This document shows, in pieces, positions 6,539-15,221 of a DNA stretch of 32,392 bases. The translations under genes and the position numbers were made by a program. Position 1 is the stretch's first letter, and every line of letters starts with the position of its first letter. Origin of the DNA: Hamadaea sp. (lineage in GTDB: Bacteria; Actinomycetota; Actinomycetes; Mycobacteriales; Micromonosporaceae); assembly GCA_013361475.1 (NCBI GenBank), contig JABFYB010000444.1, positions 1-32,392 of the forward strand, given 5' to 3'. The notes beneath the pieces are model-generated. The model was not told the origin of the DNA. It ran no database searches and saw only the letters and a program-made list of their open reading frames with translations.

Positions 6539-7104
6539 ATGGACGGGGTGTTGGCGCAGGTCGAGGCGAATGTCGCCGAGCTCGTCGCTGGTCCCCTGTG
6601 GACACTTTCAGACGCCGAGATCACCGACGAAGTCCGTGGGACGCACTCCAAGCCAAAGTCGGCGCAGGTCTGCTGGACACCGGCGACCTGCTCACCCCGG
6701 AAACCATGCGACGACTGGCCTGCGACGCGATGATCATCCCCGCCGTGCTCGGCGGCGACGGGCAGGTTCTCGACGTCGGCCGCGCCCGCAGGCTCATCGA
6801 CGGACCCCTTCGACGCGCGCTTGTGCTGCGGGACAAGGGATGCGCATTCCCCGGCTGCGACCGGCCACCCCAATGGTCCCACGGCCACCACATCTGATCA
6901 TGGGCAGCCGGCGGCGACACCTGCCTGACCAACGGCGTCCTACTCTGCGGATTCCACCACCGCGAAATCCACCACGGACACTGGGAAGTCCGCATGAGAT
7001 CCGACGGATTCCCCGAATGCCTCCCGCCCATCTTCGTCGACCCGCAACGAAGACCCAGTGCGCAACACCCTCCACCGACGCTGCTGAGCAGCGGCGTGTG
7101 CTAG
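6539..7104 (+). pseudogene. Degraded 13E12-type (DUF222-HNH) endonuclease
   Basis: Remains of the actinobacterial REP13E12-like HNH endonuclease family. An N-terminal scrap from ATG 6539 (LSDAEITDEV) is followed, in a different frame from about 6640, by the DUF222 C-terminal part (GDLLTPETMRRLACDA, VLDVGRARRLI, LVLRDKGCAFPGCDRPPQW). The HNH core HGHHI is then interrupted by TGA at 6895-6897 and continues in the same frame as SWAAGGDTCLTNGVLLCGFH and HREIHHGHWEV to TAG 7102-7104. Most of the DUF222 domain, normally 200 or more residues, is missing, so there is an internal deletion plus frameshift and a nonsense change (probably CGA to TGA). Confidence 0.82.
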
Positions 7105-7118
7105 CGGTGTGCCAGTGG

Positions 7119-7165
7119 GTGTGCGACTCCAGCCGATTCTAAAGATCGTGAGCCGATGTTCTGCG
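7119..7165 (+). repeat. Right copy of direct repeat flanking the HNH pseudogene
   Basis: Matches 6314-6361 in the same orientation, with one single-base gap. It begins 15 bp after the pseudogene's last stop codon. Confidence 0.6.
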
Positions 7166-7242
7166 GCGCACTGTTTGTAGGGAAGTGATACCTTAGCTCG
7201 CCTGACGTCCGCGAACCCAAATTTCACCTCGGCGGAGGCGGA

Positions 7243-7515
7243 ATGTCCGTCATCGGCGCCCGGCTTCGGGCCTTCCGGGCTGTGCTGGCCCACGAGGGCA
7301 GCACGAGCTGGACTCATTGGCTGGTCGTGGCTGCGCTGACCGCTGCGGCTATCGCTGCAGTCCTGGGTGGCTTCGTGGCCAAGGATCTTCTCGACACCTA
7401 CACCGCGGTGTGGATTGGATCGGGGTCGATGCTGGGAATGATCTTGACGAGGATCAGCTACAGGATCGCGCGATACTTCGATCGCCCGGATCGCAGGTCG
7501 GGGTCGCCGCGGTAG
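7243..7515 (+). CDS. Small hypothetical membrane protein (90 residues)
   Basis: I do not recognise a family. Two hydrophobic segments are clear, about residues 26-46 (WLVVAALTAAAIAAVLGGFVA) and 52-70 (TYTAVWIGSGSMLGMILT), between basic ends (RLRAFRAVLAHEG; YRIARYFDRPDRR), so it is probably a small two-pass inner-membrane protein. ATG 7243 has GGAGG about 4 nt upstream. It is convergent with the aldo/keto reductase gene. Coding is supported by the ribosome-binding site and composition only. Confidence 0.55.
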   Translation: MSVIGARLRAFRAVLAHEGSTSWTHWLVVAALTAAAIAAVLGGFVAKDLLDTYTAVWIGSGSMLGMILTRISYRIARYFDRPDRRSGSPR

Positions 7516-7532
7516 ATGCGTGTGGTTGGCGG

Positions 7533-8552
7533 TCAGCGGCCGTCTACGTGGCGGCCGGCTTCGCCGAAGACCCAGTCGCTGGTCTGCGCGATGAACTCGG
7601 TGGGGAAGCCGACGGAGAAGTCGGCGGCTTCGGTCAGACGGCGTACCACTTCGTCCGGGAGAGTGAGGTCCAGCGCGCCGAGATTGTCGGCGAGCTGGGT
7701 GACGGACCGCGCGCCCACGATGGGATGCACGGCCTGCGAGCGGGCGCGCACCCAAGCCAGCGCGACCTGCGACGGCGTGGCGCCCAGCTCGTCGGCGGCC
7801 TGCTGGACCGCGCGGGCGACCGTGTGATCGCGCTCGGACAGGTTCGCCGCAGTGAGGCGGCTGGTGGCTTCGGCGGTCCCGTCGGTGTACTTGCCGGACA
7901 GGATGCCGCCCGCGAGCGGACTCCACGCCGCGACGGACATGCCGGTGGCCTCGGCCATCGGCAGCAGTTCCCGTTCGATGTCGCGGTTGAGCAGGCTGTA
8001 GGGGACCTGCAACCCGGCGAACGCGGTCCAGCCGTGCCATTGAGCCAGCACGTTCGCGCGGGCGACGACCCAGGCCGGCGCGTCGGAGATGCCGATGTAC
8101 AGCACCTTTCCGGCCCGGATGACGTCGTCGAGCGCGCGCATCGTCTCCTCGACCGGGGTATGGCGATCCCAGAGGTGCACCCAGTAGACGTCGACGTAGT
8201 CGGTGCGCAGGCGCTGCAGGCTGGTCTCCAGGGAGAGAACCAGGTTCTTGCGGTGGTTGCCGGCCGCGTTGGGGTCGCGACCGTTGCGGGAAACGGTGTA
8301 CTTGGTCGCCAGCACGAAGTCGTCGCGGCGGCCCTCGAGCAGTTCGCCGAGGAACTCCTCGCTCGCACCGCCGCGATAGTTGACCGCGGTGTCGACGACG
8401 TTGCCGCCGGCCTCGGCGTAATGGTCGAGGATGCGGCGGCACTCGTCCAGCGGTGCGCCGACGCCGCCCTGCTCGCCGAAGGTCATCGCGCCGAGGAAGA
8501 CTTCCGAGACGCGGAGGCCGGTGTTGCCGAACAGGCGATAGCGCATGATCAT
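7533..8552 (-). CDS. Aldo/keto reductase
   Basis: 339 residues, NADP(H)-dependent (beta/alpha)8-barrel oxidoreductase. The family tetrad is visible: Asp in VVDTAVNYRGG, Tyr in the same motif, Lys in FVLATKYT and His in VYWVHLWD. The cofactor-phosphate loop is PIVGARSVTQL. It is similar to the YajO/YghZ-like group that acts on carbonyls and sugars. ATG 8552 overlaps the upstream GH95 stop (TGATG), implying translational coupling; ATG 8546 is an alternative. Pairing with a fucosidase suggests that it reduces a released sugar or derivative, which is inference. Confidence 0.9.
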   Translation of the reverse strand: MIMRYRLFGNTGLRVSEVFLGAMTFGEQGGVGAPLDECRRILDHYAEAGGNVVDTAVNYRGGASEEFLGELLEGRRDDFVLATKYTVSRNGRDPNAAGNHRKNLVLSLETSLQRLRTDYVDVYWVHLWDRHTPVEETMRALDDVIRAGKVLYIGISDAPAWVVARANVLAQWHGWTAFAGLQVPYSLLNRDIERELLPMAEATGMSVAAWSPLAGGILSGKYTDGTAEATSRLTAANLSERDHTVARAVQQAADELGATPSQVALAWVRARSQAVHPIVGARSVTQLADNLGALDLTLPDEVVRRLTEAADFSVGFPTEFIAQTSDWVFGEAGRHVDGR

Positions 8553-10846
8553 CAGCGTACCGTGTGGCGGTCTCCCGCTGCGAGCGTGATCCGTTCCCGG
8601 CGTCCACTTGCGACAACGTCCACAGTGGTGGGAACGGTAGCGATCAGGCGGGCGCCGGTGAGCGTACCGTCGGCCCAGGTCAGCTCCTCGATCGTCACAC
8701 CGCCCCGGGCGCGCAGGCCGGTGACGCGGCCGGACGGCCACGCCGACGGCAACGCGGGCAGCAGCTCGACCACCGGTACGCCGTCCGCCAGCCCATGGCT
8801 CTGCACGAGCAGCTCGGCGATGGCGGCGGTGACGCCGAAGTTGCCGTCGATCTGGAACGGGGGATGGGCGCAGAGCAGGCTGGGATAGACGCCGCCCGCG
8901 TCGTCTGCGGTCGGCCGCAGGTATTCGCCGATCAGGCGGTGGGCGGCGTCGCCGTCGCGCAGCCGGGCCCAGAGCACGATCTTCCAGGCGATGGACCAGC
9001 CCGTTCCGGCGTCCCGCCGCAGTTCCAGCGACCGCCGCGCGGCGCCTTCGAGCGCGGGATCCCCGGTGGACGTCCGGCCGGGGTAGAAGCCGAAAAGGTG
9101 CGAGACGTGCCGGTGGTGCGGCTCGACCTCGGTACGCTCGGCCGACCACTCCAGCAGCTGGCCCCGACCGCCGACCCGCAACGGGGCGAGCCGGGGGAGT
9201 GCCTGCCGCGCCTCTTCGATCGCGGCCTGGTCGCCGGGTTCGACCGTTCCGAGCGCAGCCTCGGCCTCGATCAGGAACTCGAAGAGTTCCCGGGCCAGCA
9301 CGAGGTCCATGACCGTGCCTTCCTCCACACTGGCCGGACCGTCGGGCGTCACGAACTGGTTCTCCGGGCTGGTCGACGGCGACGTGATCAGGTGGCCGTC
9401 GGCGTTCTCGACGAGCAGATCGAGGACGAAGCGGGCGGCGTCGGCCGCGATCGGCAGCGCCTGCCGCAGGAAGTCCAGGTCACGCCCGAACCGCCAGTGC
9501 TCGGCCAGATGCGTGACGAGCCAAGCCCCGGCCATCGGCCATTGCGCCCACATCGGATCGCCCTGACCGAGCCCCACCGGGACGGTGATCCGCCACAGGT
9601 CGGTGTTGTGGTGGCACGTCCAGCCGCGGGCGGCGTAGATCCCACGGGCGGTCGCCCGGCCGGCCTCGGCCAATTCACCGATCATCCGCAACAGCGGCTC
9701 GTGGCACTCGGCCAACGCCGTCGTCTCGGCCGGCCAGTAGTTCATCTCGGCGTTGATGTTCACCGTGTACTGGCAATTCCACGGCGGCACGACGTGCGGG
9801 TTCCAGACGCCCTGCAGGTTCGCCGGCTGCGTACCGGGCCGGGAGGAGGCGGCTAGCAGATATCGGCCGAACGCGAAGGCCAGGACCGGCAGCTGCTCGT
9901 CGGTCTCCCCGGCGGCCCGGCGCGCCAGCCGTTCATCGGTCGGCCGCCCGGATCGGTCGTCCTCGGTGTCCACGGTCAGCGTGACCCGGTCCATGAGCGC
10001 CCGGTGCTCGGCGACGTGCGCTGCCTTGACGGCGGCCCAGCCCGCCTGGCGAGCCCGATCGACATCGGCCCGAGCCGCCTGCTCGTAACCATGTTTGGTC
10101 GGCGGCCGATCCCAGCCGTCGAAGCTCGTCCTGATCGCGACGTAAACGGTCGCCGACCGGGCATGCCGGATCCTGACCTTGTCCACAGTGGTCTGGACTT
10201 CTCCGCCCTCCGTGTCCACCTGAAAGACGGCGTACGCCCGCATCGAGTCGTCGTCGGCGGCCACTTCGCCGTCCCGGCGGGGCCACGGGATGACATGCCG
10301 GGGTGCGGACACCGCCAGCGAAAGGCCGTCGCCGTCCGGCCGGATCTCGGCCCGCTGCTGCGGCGTCGTCCAGCGCAGGTCGGCGGTCACGCCGTCGTCC
10401 CCGTGGCTCTCCAGCCGGATCACGACGACCTGGTGGTCGGCGCTGGCGAGCACCTCCTGGCGGAACCCGCCGCGGTCGACGATCGAGACGCCGTCGCGCA
10501 GGTCGAGGCTACGCCGGTAGGTCCCGCCGCCGTCCGGGCTCACCTGGGTGATCTCCAGATCCCCGACCGGCTGGTACGCCTCCGCGTCCGCGCCCTGCGT
10601 ACGCCGGAGCAGGTCGCCCGCCGCGACGAATGCGCCCTCCCGGACGAGGCGGCGTACCTCGTCGAGCAGGCCCGCAGGCACCTCGGGAACGGTCGTGTCG
10701 CCCGGGCCGGACCAGAAGGTGTCCTCGTTGAGGCTGATCCGTTCGACGGGGAAACCGCCGTGCACCATCGCACCCAGGCGGCCGTTACCCACTGGTGTCG
10801 CCTCTTCCCAGACGGCGGCGGGACGCGCGAAGATCAATTCCGGCAC
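8552..10846 (-). CDS. Glycoside hydrolase family 95 (alpha-L-fucosidase-like)
   Basis: 764 residues, full GH95 length. GH95 enzymes remove alpha-1,2-linked fucose (some act on galactose) by an inverting mechanism. Family features in order: [20 protein letters not shown] and [14 protein letters not shown], the (alpha/alpha)6 core with [20 protein letters not shown] (the paired Asn), [10 protein letters not shown] with general acid Glu495, [13 protein letters not shown], and FQIDGNFG with Asp667. There is no signal peptide, so the enzyme is probably cytoplasmic. GTG 10846 is chosen because TATCCT lies 7 nt upstream; a TTG at 10882 is in frame but inside the promoter. It forms an operon with the aldo/keto reductase. 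Confidence 0.93.
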   Translation of the reverse strand: MPELIFARPAAVWEEATPVGNGRLGAMVHGGFPVERISLNEDTFWSGPGDTTVPEVPAGLLDEVRRLVREGAFVAAGDLLRRTQGADAEAYQPVGDLEITQVSPDGGGTYRRSLDLRDGVSIVDRGGFRQEVLASADHQVVVIRLESHGDDGVTADLRWTTPQQRAEIRPDGDGLSLAVSAPRHVIPWPRRDGEVAADDDSMRAYAVFQVDTEGGEVQTTVDKVRIRHARSATVYVAIRTSFDGWDRPPTKHGYEQAARADVDRARQAGWAAVKAAHVAEHRALMDRVTLTVDTEDDRSGRPTDERLARRAAGETDEQLPVLAFAFGRYLLAASSRPGTQPANLQGVWNPHVVPPWNCQYTVNINAEMNYWPAETTALAECHEPLLRMIGELAEAGRATARGIYAARGWTCHHNTDLWRITVPVGLGQGDPMWAQWPMAGAWLVTHLAEHWRFGRDLDFLRQALPIAADAARFVLDLLVENADGHLITSPSTSPENQFVTPDGPASVEEGTVMDLVLARELFEFLIEAEAALGTVEPGDQAAIEEARQALPRLAPLRVGGRGQLLEWSAERTEVEPHHRHVSHLFGFYPGRTSTGDPALEGAARRSLELRRDAGTGWSIAWKIVLWARLRDGDAAHRLIGEYLRPTADDAGGVYPSLLCAHPPFQIDGNFGVTAAIAELLVQSHGLADGVPVVELLPALPSAWPSGRVTGLRARGGVTIEELTWADGTLTGARLIATVPTTVDVVASGRRERITLAAGDRHTVR

Positions 10847-10853
10847 GGTCGCC

Positions 10854-10882
10854 AGGATAGACTTTGTTTGGCGTCCAACCAA
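10854..10882 (-). promoter_or_regulatory. Leaderless promoter of the GH95 operon with internal operator
   Basis: On the minus strand: TTGGTT (10877-10882), 17-bp spacer, TATCCT (10854-10859), seven bases, then GTG 10846. Inside the spacer lies TTGGCGTCCAA (10868-10878), a 4-3-4 palindrome in a position suited to a sugar-responsive repressor. No such repressor is encoded next to it. Confidence 0.55.
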
Positions 10883-10897
10883 ATGCCGCCCGGGGCG

Positions 10898-11758
10898 TCA
10901 GGTCGTCAGGTCGGCGGGGACGGCCAGATCCGCGGAGTGGTAAAGCTCCCGGACCTGCTCGGCGTCGGCCCCGGCGCACACTTCCGCGACGCGGTCGATC
11001 AGTTGGTCGTAGTCGGGGCCGGTCGCGCCTCGATAGGAGGCCTCCATGCGACCCCACTCGTCCCAGGGCAGAGTCTCGATCTGCATCAACGCCGCGAGGT
11101 CGCGGATGGCGTTGCCGCGGATCTCGGCCGGTCCCCATGCGTCGTCGGTGTGGTTGACACCGAACGTGGCCGGATCGGCGTCACCTCTCCGCACGAGCTG
11201 CCAGGCCTCGCCGCCGGTCAGGAACTCGCCCGGCGCGAGGTCATCCGGGCGCGGCACAGCCGAGCCGTCGAGGATCTCCGGATCGATCCGGACCCACCGG
11301 CCGCCGGACGTGCCGTCGCCAGACCAGTACTCGACGACCCAGTGGTCGACGTGCCGGCCCGGCCGGAAGTAGGACGCGAATCCGCATCGAGCCCGCGCCG
11401 GGATGCGGTGCGCCTGCAGCAGAGCGACCGAGACCGTCGCGAAGTGGCGGCACGTGCCGACCACCCGTTGCCGAGGCTCGCGGTGCTTGGTCAGCGGCGC
11501 GGGATCGATCGCGAGCAGCTCGTCGAGGATACGGCTCACCGGCCGGATCGCCTGCGCCCCCAGGCGGATCTCCGGCAGACCCAGTGACCCGGTCTCGGCC
11601 GGATGGACGATCAGCCCGGCGACGGCGCGGCAGATCGCGATCGGGTCGCCGGGCATCTCTGCGGCCAGCTGCCGCTGATCCGGCGTGAGCGCGGTGAGGA
11701 CGCCGGGAGTCGAGTAGTCGATCGGCATGGACGCCACGCTATGCGCCGGGTACGACAT
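10898..11758 (-). CDS. Transglutaminase-like superfamily protein
   Basis: 286 residues. The papain-like triad of the transglutaminase fold is readable: Cys103 in GTCRHFATVS, His139 in HVDHWVVEYW and Asp159 in WVRIDPEIL. Bacterial members are often peptidases or amidases rather than crosslinkers. There is no signal peptide, so it is likely cytoplasmic. ATG 11758 has GGTGGAGG 5 nt upstream; ATG 11728 is an alternative, because TAGCGT lies 7 nt before it. The gene is downstream of, and on the same strand as, the TPR-SRPBCC gene with a 24-bp gap, so the two may be co-transcribed. Confidence 0.85.
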   Translation of the reverse strand: MSYPAHSVASMPIDYSTPGVLTALTPDQRQLAAEMPGDPIAICRAVAGLIVHPAETGSLGLPEIRLGAQAIRPVSRILDELLAIDPAPLTKHREPRQRVVGTCRHFATVSVALLQAHRIPARARCGFASYFRPGRHVDHWVVEYWSGDGTSGGRWVRIDPEILDGSAVPRPDDLAPGEFLTGGEAWQLVRRGDADPATFGVNHTDDAWGPAEIRGNAIRDLAALMQIETLPWDEWGRMEASYRGATGPDYDQLIDRVAEVCAGADAEQVRELYHSADLAVPADLTT

Positions 11759-11782
11759 CCGCGCCTCCACCGAAGACGGGCA

Positions 11783-12472
11783 CTAGCTCGCAGATCCGCC
11801 TTCGACGGTGCGGCGGATGTCAGCGATCCCGTACTCCATGCGCGTACGCACCTCGGCCGCTCGCTCGGCGGGCAGCACCCGGGCGGTCCACACCAGACGG
11901 CTGCGCCCTTCCGCGGCGGGGAAGACCTGGAACTCGGCCTCATGGTGATCCAGCGGCGGCCGGGCACCCGCGACGACGGCGTACGCCAAACGACGGGAGG
12001 AGTCGTCGACCGCCCGGATGACCTCGCGGATCACGTGACCGTCGGGAAAGGTCAGGAACCGCTGGCCGCCGTCGATCCGCGTACCGGTGACCCGGCCCGG
12101 CAGCAGCCGGGTGTGGACCGCGCCGACGTCGCGAATGACGTCCCAGACCCGCTCAGGGGATACGCCGATCTCCGTTTCCACCTCGATCGCCGGTGCGACC
12201 GACGCCAGCAGCGCTGCCGCCCTGGCGCGGTCGGCTTCGACCACGTCGTCGAGCTCCGGAGGAGCGGATACGGCCAGACACATGGCGAGCGCCGTCGCGG
12301 CCTCGGCGTGGCGGCCCTGGTGGAGCAGCAGATCGCCGAGGGCACACCAGGCGGTGACCTCCGTGACCGCGTCGCCCGCCGTCGCCGCCGTGCGCAGCTC
12401 CGCCTCGCCCCGGACGGCATCGCCTGCGTCCAGCAGGCGCAGAGCATTCGTCAGGCGGAGGCCGGCGAGCAT
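11783..12472 (-). CDS. TPR-like plus SRPBCC two-domain protein
   Basis: 229 residues. Residues 1-75 are helical, with TPR-like repeats (AELRTAATAGDAVTEVTAWCALG, then LLLHQGRHAEAATALAMCLA). Residues about 95-225 read as an SRPBCC/START-like lipid- or ligand-binding domain of the polyketide-cyclase group (VETEIGVSPERVWDVIRDV, GQRFLTFPDGHVIREVI, RSRLVWTARVLP). Function is unknown. ATG 12472 is preceded by TAAGCT and six bases, a leaderless pattern. The transglutaminase-like gene lies 24 bp downstream. Confidence 0.75.
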   Translation of the reverse strand: MLAGLRLTNALRLLDAGDAVRGEAELRTAATAGDAVTEVTAWCALGDLLLHQGRHAEAATALAMCLAVSAPPELDDVVEADRARAAALLASVAPAIEVETEIGVSPERVWDVIRDVGAVHTRLLPGRVTGTRIDGGQRFLTFPDGHVIREVIRAVDDSSRRLAYAVVAGARPPLDHHEAEFQVFPAAEGRSRLVWTARVLPAERAAEVRTRMEYGIADIRRTVEGGSAS

Positions 12473-12478
12473 TCAGGT

Positions 12479-12484
12479 AGCTTA
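12479..12484 (-). promoter_or_regulatory. -10 box of the TPR-SRPBCC gene (leaderless)
   Basis: The minus strand reads TAAGCT, six bases, ATG 12472. No good -35 was found. Confidence 0.45.
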
Positions 12485-12584
12485 GCCACCCATCCTTCGC
12501 TGTCGCCGACACTGCTACTCGATGGGCGGAACAGTCGGATTTCCGCCACCCGGGCAAGCCGTCCGCGGCCACACTGCTCGGGTG

Positions 12585-13400
12585 ATGCGTAGAGGAGTCG
12601 CGACGCTCGCCGTCGTGGGACTGCTGCTGTCCGGATGCGGCGGGCAGCCGGCCGAGTCTGTCGCACCCGGACAGACCGATGCGAGTTCCCCGTCCGCTGA
12701 GGAGACGGTGGGTCTGTCGTCCACCACCGTGCCGACAGCGGCCTCCTCGAAGACTCCGACGAAGAGCCCGAGCCCGGTCGTCCCGCCGAACGGGCGCAAG
12801 ATCAAGGTGATGGTGCTGGGCGACTCGATCTCCGCCGGAGCCAAGGACGAGGTGATGAACGGCTACCGGCTCGACCTGCTGAAGAAGCTGCCGGCGTACG
12901 CGATCGACTATGTCGGCTCCGACGAGCGGGGCGACAGCCGCCTGGCCGACAAGGACATGCAGGCCGAGGGCGGCGCCTGCATCCACGCGACGCCCTGCAA
13001 CAGCACCAGCATGTACGAGCAGACGGCGGGGTGGGTCTCCGCCGCGCAGCCGGATGTCGTGATCATGCAGGGCGGCGGCAACGACTACTGCTGCGGGCGT
13101 GGCGACCAGCCCGACGCGGTGGTGATCCAGGCGATGACCGATTGGATCAACCTCGTCTTCCAGACCAAGCCCGGCGTGTACATCGTGGTCATCGGGATGA
13201 CGGACTACCACGACGGCTACAAGAACTGGATCCCGACGTATGTCAAGAGCCAGGCTCAGGCCGGCAAGCGCATCGCGTACGTGTCGTTCGACGGGATCTC
13301 CACCTACGACACCGTCCACCCGAACATCGCCGGATACCAGCAGCTCGCGGGCCGGATCGCGACTGTGGTGAAGCCGATCTTCGACAAGATCCTCCGGTGA
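12585..13400 (+). CDS. SGNH-hydrolase lipoprotein
   Basis: 271 residues. The N-terminus MRRGVATLAVVGLLLSGCGG is a lipoprotein signal with lipobox LSGC (Cys18), so the mature protein is lipid-anchored outside the membrane. A Ser/Thr/Pro-rich linker (to about residue 70) follows. The catalytic domain has the SGNH blocks: VMVLGDSIS (Ser), the glycine region, GGGNDYC (Asn) and DTVHPNIAGY (Asp/His). Substrates of this esterase/lipase group range from acetylated sugars to lipids. ATG 12585 was chosen to give a proper signal peptide; GTG 12582 is equivalent. Several Cys residues (GACIHATPC, CC) could form disulfides. Confidence 0.88.
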   Translation: MRRGVATLAVVGLLLSGCGGQPAESVAPGQTDASSPSAEETVGLSSTTVPTAASSKTPTKSPSPVVPPNGRKIKVMVLGDSISAGAKDEVMNGYRLDLLKKLPAYAIDYVGSDERGDSRLADKDMQAEGGACIHATPCNSTSMYEQTAGWVSAAQPDVVIMQGGGNDYCCGRGDQPDAVVIQAMTDWINLVFQTKPGVYIVVIGMTDYHDGYKNWIPTYVKSQAQAGKRIAYVSFDGISTYDTVHPNIAGYQQLAGRIATVVKPIFDKILR

Positions 13401-13424
13401 CCGTGGGAGCACGGCCGCCGGGCG

Positions 13425-13430
13425 TACCCT
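13425..13430 (+). promoter_or_regulatory. -10 box of the DinB-family gene (leaderless)
   Basis: TACCCT followed by exactly six bases and ATG 13437; no ribosome-binding site is present. Confidence 0.5.
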
Positions 13431-13436
13431 TCGACA

Positions 13437-13910
13437 ATGGCTGACCAACGACCGCCGCGCCTCGTCACCGGCGAACGGGAGAACCTCGTCCAGCTGCTCC
13501 AGTTCCAGCGGGAGTCGCTCGTCCGCAAAGTGACGGGAGTCGCCGAGGAGGCGGCGCGGCAGTCCCCGGTCGGCAGCGGCACCTCCTTGATGTGGCTCGT
13601 CAAGCACCTCACCGAGACCGAGTACTCCTGGTTCCGGCGGCGCTTCGCCGGCGAACAGGTCGAGCTTCCGTCGGCGGAGGTGCTGCCCGATGACACCGTC
13701 GGGGCCGCGGTGGCGGCGTACCAGCAGGCCTGGGCGGACGTCGCGCCGATCCTCGCGACCGGCGACCTGGACGCCGAATGCCGTGAACCCGGCTCGCAGC
13801 CGCCGATGAACCTGCGCTGGGTCATCGCGCACATGCTGGAGGAGACGGCCCGGCACGCCGGTCACGCCGACATCATCCGCGAGCTGATCGACGGCTCGAC
13901 CGGCCGCTGA
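13437..13910 (+). CDS. DinB/DUF664-family protein
   Basis: 157 residues of a four-helix DinB-like fold. The metal-binding histidine pattern of DUF664 is present: WLVKHLTETEYSWFRRRF (His in helix 2) and IAHMLEETARHAGHADIIRE (His cluster in the last helix). In actinobacteria, many such proteins are mycothiol- or other thiol-dependent transferases. The C-terminal motif is highly typical. Twenty-five bases separate it from the next gene, so a two-gene transcript is possible. Confidence 0.88.
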   Translation: MADQRPPRLVTGERENLVQLLQFQRESLVRKVTGVAEEAARQSPVGSGTSLMWLVKHLTETEYSWFRRRFAGEQVELPSAEVLPDDTVGAAVAAYQQAWADVAPILATGDLDAECREPGSQPPMNLRWVIAHMLEETARHAGHADIIRELIDGSTGR

Positions 13911-13935
13911 CCCGGCCGGTCAGGACGGAAATCCG

Positions 13936-14331
13936 TTGCCCAACACGGACGGCGTCGCCCACGCTGTCGCCATGGGCATGCTCGAGGCGGCCGCCGCGCG
14001 GGTGGCCGGTGGGGCGACGATCACGGTGCGGCCGACCGGCGGTTCGATGATCCCGCTGATCGCCAGCCGTTCGCTGGTGACGATCGCGCCGGTCGACGCG
14101 GCGAAGGTCGAGGTCGGCGACATCGTGCTCGCCAAGGTCGCGGGCACCGTCTACCTGCACCTGGTGTCGGCGGTGAATCACGCCGCCGGGCGGGTGCAGA
14201 TCAGCAACAACCGCGGACGCGTGAACGGCTGGACCAGCCACGCCCGCGTCTTCGGCATCTGCACCTCCGTCGACGGCGTGGTGCGGCCCCGGATCGCCAC
14301 AAAGGTCAGGTCCGGGGCCGAACCGGCTTAG
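13936..14331 (+). CDS. S24/S26 peptidase-like fold protein without membrane anchor
   Basis: 131 residues. The core has the layout of the LexA/signal-peptidase beta fold: PTGGSMIPLI (the Ser position of SMxP), a strand DIVLAKVAGTVYLHLVSAV, and RVQISNNRGRVNGWTSHARVFGICTSV at the end. A Lys base is not seen where S24/S26A enzymes have one, but a His (YLHLV) occupies the place where the S26B group has its catalytic His. No hydrophobic anchor is present. The start is TTG 13936 (AGGA upstream); ATG 13972 is an alternative. Whether it is an active peptidase is uncertain. It overlaps the convergent MBL gene by 4 bp. Confidence 0.65.
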   Translation: MPNTDGVAHAVAMGMLEAAAARVAGGATITVRPTGGSMIPLIASRSLVTIAPVDAAKVEVGDIVLAKVAGTVYLHLVSAVNHAAGRVQISNNRGRVNGWTSHARVFGICTSVDGVVRPRIATKVRSGAEPA

Positions 14332-15131
14332 CCGAGCGGCACCCACGTGCCGTGCGGGGCCGTCCGCAGCAGCGCCGACAGCCCGGCGTCGTCGAAGGCC
14401 CGCTCGATCTCGGCGAGCCCTTCGGAGAAGTGCGCCCAGCCGTCGTAGTGCGCCGGCACGACGATGCCCGCGCCCAGCACCGCGGCGGCGGCCGCGGCCC
14501 GCTCGCCGTCGAGGGTCAACGCGCGTCCGTTGAATCGCCGTTGTACGCGGGCCGCCCCGACGTTGAGCACCGCCACGTCGATGTGCGGTACGCGTTGAGC
14601 GATCTCGGCGACCGTGCGAATTGAGGCGTTGTCCCCGCTGACGTAGACCGTGGGCAGCCCCGCCCCGGTGAGGACGAACCCGACGACCTCGCAGTTGACG
14701 TTGCCGTCGGCGTCCCGGTCGCCGTCCTCGGGCCCGTGCACGGCCGGCACGACTTGCACGGTCAGTTCGCCGCCGTCCGGGCGGGTCACCGTGTGGCTGT
14801 CCCAGGGGCGTACGCCGATCGCGGGCGAGCCGAGCCGTCCGGCGGTGACCGGACCGGCGATCACGAGCGGCGACCCGAGCGCGTACGCCCGGCCGCGGTC
14901 GTCGAGGTTGTCCGGGTGCAGGTCATGACTGACGAGCACGACGTCGGCCGGGCCGACGACGTCCTCGGCGGCGGCCGGCCCCGCGAGTTTGGTGAGGTAT
15001 CCGTGCGGTCCCGCGTCGTCGAACGTCGGGTCGGCGACGATACGCAGTCCGCCCAGGTCGATGACGGCGGTCGGCCCGCCGAGGACGGCGATGGCACCGT
15101 CCTGACGGGTCAGGCTGATCTTGGCATCCAC
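14328..15131 (-). CDS. MBL-fold metal-dependent hydrolase (UlaG-like)
   Basis: 267 residues. The beta-lactamase-fold metal motif is SHDLHPDNLD (HxHxD type), with further ligands expected in VPAVHGPEDG, VYVSGDN and PAHYDGW. The layout ADPTFDDAGPHGYLTKLAGPAA followed by the metal motif matches UlaG/YtnP-like lactonase-type or phosphodiesterase members. The substrate is unknown. GTG 15131 follows TAGAGT by six bases, again a leaderless pattern. Confidence 0.88.
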   Translation of the reverse strand: MDAKISLTRQDGAIAVLGGPTAVIDLGGLRIVADPTFDDAGPHGYLTKLAGPAAAEDVVGPADVVLVSHDLHPDNLDDRGRAYALGSPLVIAGPVTAGRLGSPAIGVRPWDSHTVTRPDGGELTVQVVPAVHGPEDGDRDADGNVNCEVVGFVLTGAGLPTVYVSGDNASIRTVAEIAQRVPHIDVAVLNVGAARVQRRFNGRALTLDGERAAAAAAVLGAGIVVPAHYDGWAHFSEGLAEIERAFDDAGLSALLRTAPHGTWVPLG

Positions 15132-15137
15132 GACCGA

Positions 15138-15143
15138 ACTCTA
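15138..15143 (-). promoter_or_regulatory. -10 box of the MBL-fold gene (leaderless)
   Basis: The minus strand reads TAGAGT, six bases, GTG 15131. Confidence 0.5.
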
Positions 15144-15221
15144 ACCGTCGCGGTGGCTCGGCAGCCTGTGGTGGAAGCGAAGATCACGGTCGCAAACCAA
15201 GCGACGAAGTCGACCAGGTCG

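Noticed and set aside
12153-13865. Minus-strand 570-codon open frame opposite the lipoprotein and DinB genes
   Set aside because: Antisense shadow caused by GC-rich third positions; no motif, and it would overlap two well-supported genes completely.
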